A DNA stretch of 64,000 nt from Sphingobacteriaceae bacterium (GTDB taxonomy: Bacteria; Bacteroidota; Bacteroidia; B-17B0; Aurantibacillaceae), in assembly GCA_016709575.1 (NCBI GenBank), contig JADJMM010000003.1, positions 248,001 through 312,000 of the forward strand, written 5' to 3'. Both the position numbers and the translations under genes were made by a program. This document shows, piece after piece, positions 60,643-64,000 of this stretch (positions are counted from its first letter, which is position 1; each line of letters starts with the position of its first letter). The notes beneath the pieces were generated by a model, which saw nothing but the letters and a program-made list of their open reading frames with translations, had not been told where the DNA came from and did not search any database.

Positions 60643-62286
60643 TTATTCTTTAATTAATTTTTTAATGAGTACTTCATTCTCGTTTGAAATAATTCTGACA
60701 ATGAATAAGCCAGAATTAATACTTGATAAATCCACTTTTTTTAGATTAGAATCTGATAAAATTAATTTTCCTGTTACATCATATAATTCAATTTTATATT
60801 TATCAAAATCATTAATAACGTTTAATTCGTTCTTTGCAGGGTTTGGATACAAAACAAAATTTGCATTCGAAACACTTGATTCATTTACTGAAGCTGTGCT
60901 TGCAATACTATATTTCCATAAATCATTTAAGTGTCCGGTACTTGTTGTTGCAGGAATTCCAAATCCACCAAATAACCATAAATTATTTGAAGCATCTGCC
61001 CATGTTAAATGACCTTTTCTGGAACCCGGATAATTTGATGGTGATGAAACACCAATAGTTCCATAAACACCGGCACTATTTAAATTAGTATTTCCTTTCA
61101 TCCAAGTCCACTGATTACTTACAACATTATATTTCCATAAATCGTTTAGCGAACCAAAAGATGTTGTTGCAGGATAACCCTCGCCTCCAAATAACCATAA
61201 ATCACCTGTTGCATCCGTCCAACTTCCTGAATAACTTCTTGCGCCCGGATAATTTGAAAGAGATGCCACACCTAAAGTGCCATACGTACCGGTATTATTT
61301 AAGGTCTTATTTCCTTTCATCCAAGTCCAATTATTTGTTGTAGGATTATAAACCCAAAAATCATTTAGCTGACCGGTTCCTGTAGTTTCAGGTATTCCTG
61401 TACCTCCAAACAACCATAATTTTCCGGTAGCATCTGTCCAAGAACAAGACATGTTTCTTCCACCAGGATAATTTGTACTGGCAGCAACACCAACAGTTCC
61501 ATAATCACCTGCATTATTAACAGATTTATTTCCTTTCATCCAAGTCCATTGATTTGTTGCAATATTATATTTCCATAAATCATTTAAAAGTCCTGTTGCT
61601 GTTACTTCAGGAAATCCAAATCCACCAAACAACCATAAATTACCTAATGCGTCTGCCCAAGAAACTGAATATTGTCTTGAACCAGGATAATTGGTTGGAG
61701 CACTAACTCCTATTGTACCGTAGTCCCCTGAGCTATTTGTGTTACTGTTTCCGCTCATCCATGTCCATTGATTAGTTGTTATATTATATCTCCAAAGATC
61801 ATTCAACATTCCTGAGCCTGTTGTTGCGCCATGACCAACACCACCGAACAACCATAAATTACCTGACGCATCTGTCCATGTTATTGCACCTTGTCTTGAA
61901 CCCGGATAATTTCCGGAAGCCGCAACACCTTTTGTTCCGTACGAACCTGCGCTATTTAAATTATTGTTTCCCTTCATCCAAGTCCACTGATTTGTAGTTG
62001 GGTTGTATCGCCAAAGATCATTTAATAATCCTGTCGAAGTTGTTGCAGGAAAACCATCGCCGCCAAATAACCATAAATTTCCACTTGAGTCAATCCATTT
62101 TGCCGAATTTGTTCTTGAGCCGGGAAAATTTGAAATAGATGACACGCCTATTGTTCCGTAAGTGCCCGTATTATTTAAGTTGTTGTTTCCTTTTACCCAA
62201 GTCCAGTTTTGTGCTGAGACTTCTGAAGTTAAGAGTGATAAGGTAATTGCTATTGCTTGTAATGATTTTGTAAATATTGATTTCAT
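60643..62286 (-). CDS. Secreted Kelch-repeat protein with type IX secretion tail
   Basis: 547 residues. MKSIFTKSLQAIAITLSLL starts a signal peptide ending SEVSA. Residues about 27-460 hold six Kelch-type repeats of about 70 residues, each with NQWTWMKGN, then NYPGSR, WTDASGNLWLFGG and LNDLWKYN. These would make one six-bladed propeller. Residues about 475-547 are a T9SS type A sorting domain: VLYPNPAKNELNV, then IELYDVTGKLILSD and IVRIISNENEVLIKKLIKE. The protein is carried to the cell surface or outside. Ligand unknown. It lies downstream of a LytTR regulator gene. Confidence 0.9.
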   Translation of the reverse strand: MKSIFTKSLQAIAITLSLLTSEVSAQNWTWVKGNNNLNNTGTYGTIGVSSISNFPGSRTNSAKWIDSSGNLWLFGGDGFPATTSTGLLNDLWRYNPTTNQWTWMKGNNNLNSAGSYGTKGVAASGNYPGSRQGAITWTDASGNLWLFGGVGHGATTGSGMLNDLWRYNITTNQWTWMSGNSNTNSSGDYGTIGVSAPTNYPGSRQYSVSWADALGNLWLFGGFGFPEVTATGLLNDLWKYNIATNQWTWMKGNKSVNNAGDYGTVGVAASTNYPGGRNMSCSWTDATGKLWLFGGTGIPETTGTGQLNDFWVYNPTTNNWTWMKGNKTLNNTGTYGTLGVASLSNYPGARSYSGSWTDATGDLWLFGGEGYPATTSFGSLNDLWKYNVVSNQWTWMKGNTNLNSAGVYGTIGVSSPSNYPGSRKGHLTWADASNNLWLFGGFGIPATTSTGHLNDLWKYSIASTASVNESSVSNANFVLYPNPAKNELNVINDFDKYKIELYDVTGKLILSDSNLKKVDLSSINSGLFIVRIISNENEVLIKKLIKE

Positions 62287-62379
62287 GCAGTTTAAATTTT
62301 TTTATAAAACTGCTGATAAAAGACTACCCATTCAGGATTTATTTCACAAACTGTCAATTTCAGTTCACGAATCGTTTAA

Positions 62380-63144
62380 CTATAAACCTACTGTAAGTTT
62401 ATTATCCTTCAATTGCTGCTCAAAATCGGATTTTCTGTCACGTGAAATAATGATGGTTTTACCATTATCGAGCGTTAGTGCGTTATCCGATTTATTGTAC
62501 TTTTTAATAAAATTAATATTTACAATATAAGAGCGATGTGATCTGAAAAAATTCGCACGTTTATCGAGTACCTCTTCAAAAAATTTCAACTTTTTGCTTA
62601 CTACAATTTTTGAACCGTTCCGCAACCAAACTTCCGTGTAAGCTCCGTCAGCTTCCAAGTATGAGATTTCCGATGTTTCTACAAACAGTAACCCATCTGC
62701 CACCGGCAGCGCAATTTTATTGAATTGTTCAGTTTTAAAAGATTCTTTAAGAATATCTAAACGAACCTGCATATCAAATCCAGTAAGTTTTTTTTCGGCT
62801 TTTTCTACTGCACTTTTTAATTTATCAATATCTACAGGTTTAAGTACATAATCTATTGCAGACACTTCAAACGCTTTTAAAGCGTGCTCATTATAGGCTG
62901 TGACAAAAATTATTTCAAAATCTATATCTCTGAAAAAATTTAATAGTTCAAAACCGTTGTACTCTGGCATTTCAATATCTAAAAACACCACATTTGGTTT
63001 GTGCTTATTAATAGCGATAACACCGTCGGGGACATTTGAACAAGCCTCAACAATATTTATTCCGGGACAATAACTTAATAACAATGAAGAAAGAGTATTT
63101 CTTGCTCTTTCTTCATCGTCAATTATTATAGCATTTAAAGGCAT
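62380..63144 (-). CDS. LytTR-family response regulator
   Basis: 254 residues. Receiver: IIIDDEERARNTL, VVFLDIEMPEYNGFELL with the phosphorylated Asp, and DYVLKPVDIDKL. LytTR domain: ISYLEADGAYTEVWLRNG and FFRSHRSYIVNINFIKKYN. No kinase gene is next to it in the window. It lies between a secreted protein and the Kelch protein on the same strand. Confidence 0.93.
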   Translation of the reverse strand: MPLNAIIIDDEERARNTLSSLLLSYCPGINIVEACSNVPDGVIAINKHKPNVVFLDIEMPEYNGFELLNFFRDIDFEIIFVTAYNEHALKAFEVSAIDYVLKPVDIDKLKSAVEKAEKKLTGFDMQVRLDILKESFKTEQFNKIALPVADGLLFVETSEISYLEADGAYTEVWLRNGSKIVVSKKLKFFEEVLDKRANFFRSHRSYIVNINFIKKYNKSDNALTLDNGKTIIISRDRKSDFEQQLKDNKLTVGL

Positions 63145-63169
63145 AGATTTAATCAGGAACGAATCTAAA

Positions 63170-63982
63170 CTATTTTTTCGTTCCTGTTGAAAGTTTTATT
63201 GTTTTATCTTTAATCATTTGATCTGTAACCGAAAACAAATACCCTTTTGGGTTTGAAGAATTTTTTTCGCACCAACTGAATTTTTCACCTAATTTGCACG
63301 TAAACGAAAAGCTTGCGTTTGGCGCAATATGATGAGATTGCGGATCACCCTCCTTTTTTACATACATATCACTTCCTGTGTCATTAAAAACAGATATGTA
63401 ATTATAAGTTTTACTTTCTTCTGACTTCTTATCGGTTGTAGTCGTTGTAGAATTTGCCGTTGTTTTTGGAGGCAATGATGCATGTATTGCTTTCGCCTTC
63501 GCGAAAAATTCTTTGGCATCAGCATCATTATCGAAAAACATTTCTAAACCTTGCTTTTTATAAAGCCCAAATTTCTTTAAATGACAAAGCATTTCTTCGT
63601 ACCAGTTTAATTGCTGGTTGCCGAAAGCATAAAAAGTCACCACACTAATAGTTTTTTCTCCAACTTTTTTTGGATAAAATGCTCTCTGAACCATGGCATC
63701 AGTAAATAAAATATCGCCAATATAAAAGTGAAATTTCTGTATCATATACAATGATTCATCCACATTAGTTTTAATGCTTGTATATATAATCGAATCCTGT
63801 CTTATTAAAACAAAAGCATCCAAGCCTTTATTTGGCGCGTCTTTATAACTGACAATTTTTTTTCCTTCGGCAATTAATTTTTTGCCTTCACATTCAAAAA
63901 CCTTTGTGTCCTGAGCGATTAGTGAATTTGTTGTTGTTAACAAGCTTACAGCAACTGTTGCTGTTTTTAAAATTTTCTTCAT
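63170..63982 (-). CDS. Secreted protein of unknown function
   Basis: 270 residues. MKKILKTATVAVSLLTTTNS starts a signal peptide ending at SLIAQD. The mature part has a threonine/serine-rich low-complexity linker TTANSTTTTTDKKSEESK at about 190-208, which separates two domains; the second ends SFTCKLGEKFSWCEKNSSN with two cysteines. No family recognised. The start codon lies 18 bases from the right edge of the window. It is 25 bases upstream of the LytTR regulator gene. Confidence 0.7.
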   Translation of the reverse strand: MKKILKTATVAVSLLTTTNSLIAQDTKVFECEGKKLIAEGKKIVSYKDAPNKGLDAFVLIRQDSIIYTSIKTNVDESLYMIQKFHFYIGDILFTDAMVQRAFYPKKVGEKTISVVTFYAFGNQQLNWYEEMLCHLKKFGLYKKQGLEMFFDNDADAKEFFAKAKAIHASLPPKTTANSTTTTTDKKSEESKTYNYISVFNDTGSDMYVKKEGDPQSHHIAPNASFSFTCKLGEKFSWCEKNSSNPKGYLFSVTDQMIKDKTIKLSTGTKK

Positions 63983-64000
63983 AAAATTATTTTATTTATT

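Noticed and set aside
60643..62286. CRISPR-like or tandem DNA array
   Set aside because: The repeats are about 210 bases, in one reading frame, and encode Kelch blades.

Overview
This window is chromosomal DNA of a Bacteroidota bacterium. The evidence is its AT-rich base composition, promoters of the TAnnTTTG (-7) / TTG (-33) type, a secreted Kelch-type protein with a type IX secretion sorting tail, LytTR response regulators, an S-box (SAM-I) riboswitch before metX, the futalosine-pathway enzyme MqnC, and a hisGDCBHAFIE operon with a bifunctional HisB. I cannot name a genus. No plasmid, prophage or CRISPR signature is present.

Layout. 0-8.8 kb: pheS (cut by the window edge), a MORN/vWA secreted protein, clpP, an M24 peptidase, mqnC, an M17 aminopeptidase and pdxA. 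8.8-12.5 kb: methionine operon with promoter, SAM-I riboswitch, a Cys/Met-rich leader ORF, a 73-residue ORF, metX, hom and an SGNH hydrolase. 12.5-19.9 kb: histidine operon with a His-codon leader peptide and attenuator. 19.8-24.3 kb: LytS-like kinase, LytTR regulator, typA. 24.4-27.3 kb: ECF sigma factor, zinc-finger anti-sigma, Cys-rich EGKCG-type precursor, MNIO (DUF692) enzyme and HvfC-like partner, which together form a RiPP-type metallopeptide cluster. 28.7-29.5 kb: one intact tRNA-Met(CAT), three tRNA-Met remnants invaded by palindromes, and a GIY-YIG nuclease gene. 29.6-33.9 kb: flavin halogenase-like enzyme, KAS III-like enzyme, an unknown protein and a BtrH-like protein, probably a small specialised-metabolite locus. 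34-39.7 kb: membrane proteins, tatC, an MBL/beta-CASP protein, TauE-like and CDF transporters. 39.7-49.3 kb: stress island with two usp genes, mlaEFD, a histidine kinase, a CRP-type response regulator, TerB-like and DoxX genes, with repeated TGA-N6-TCA operators. 49.3-54.9 kb: aroA, aroB, pabA/trpG, kynU and hemL. 54.9-64 kb: broken TPR gene, UbiA-like protein, rlmB, YceI, hppA, Kelch/T9SS protein, LytTR regulator and a secreted protein.

Three threads cross the window. First, expression control is unusually readable: a riboswitch plus a likely leader-peptide attenuator for methionine, a classical His attenuator, an ECF-type promoter before the RiPP precursor, and a set of CRP/FNR-type sites placed at a constant distance from -7 boxes. 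Second, several short palindromic repeat families are scattered through the window and have landed inside tRNA genes, inside the hisH and metX reading frames and inside a terminator stem. Third, many genes carry single-base length differences, mostly in A/T runs (hisG, hisD, the LytS-like kinase, hvfC-like gene, an alpha/beta hydrolase, mlaD, mlaE, a usp gene, kynU, a UbiA-like gene, the hppA/yceI junction). I read most of these as sequence errors rather than gene loss. For these genes the full coding span is given.
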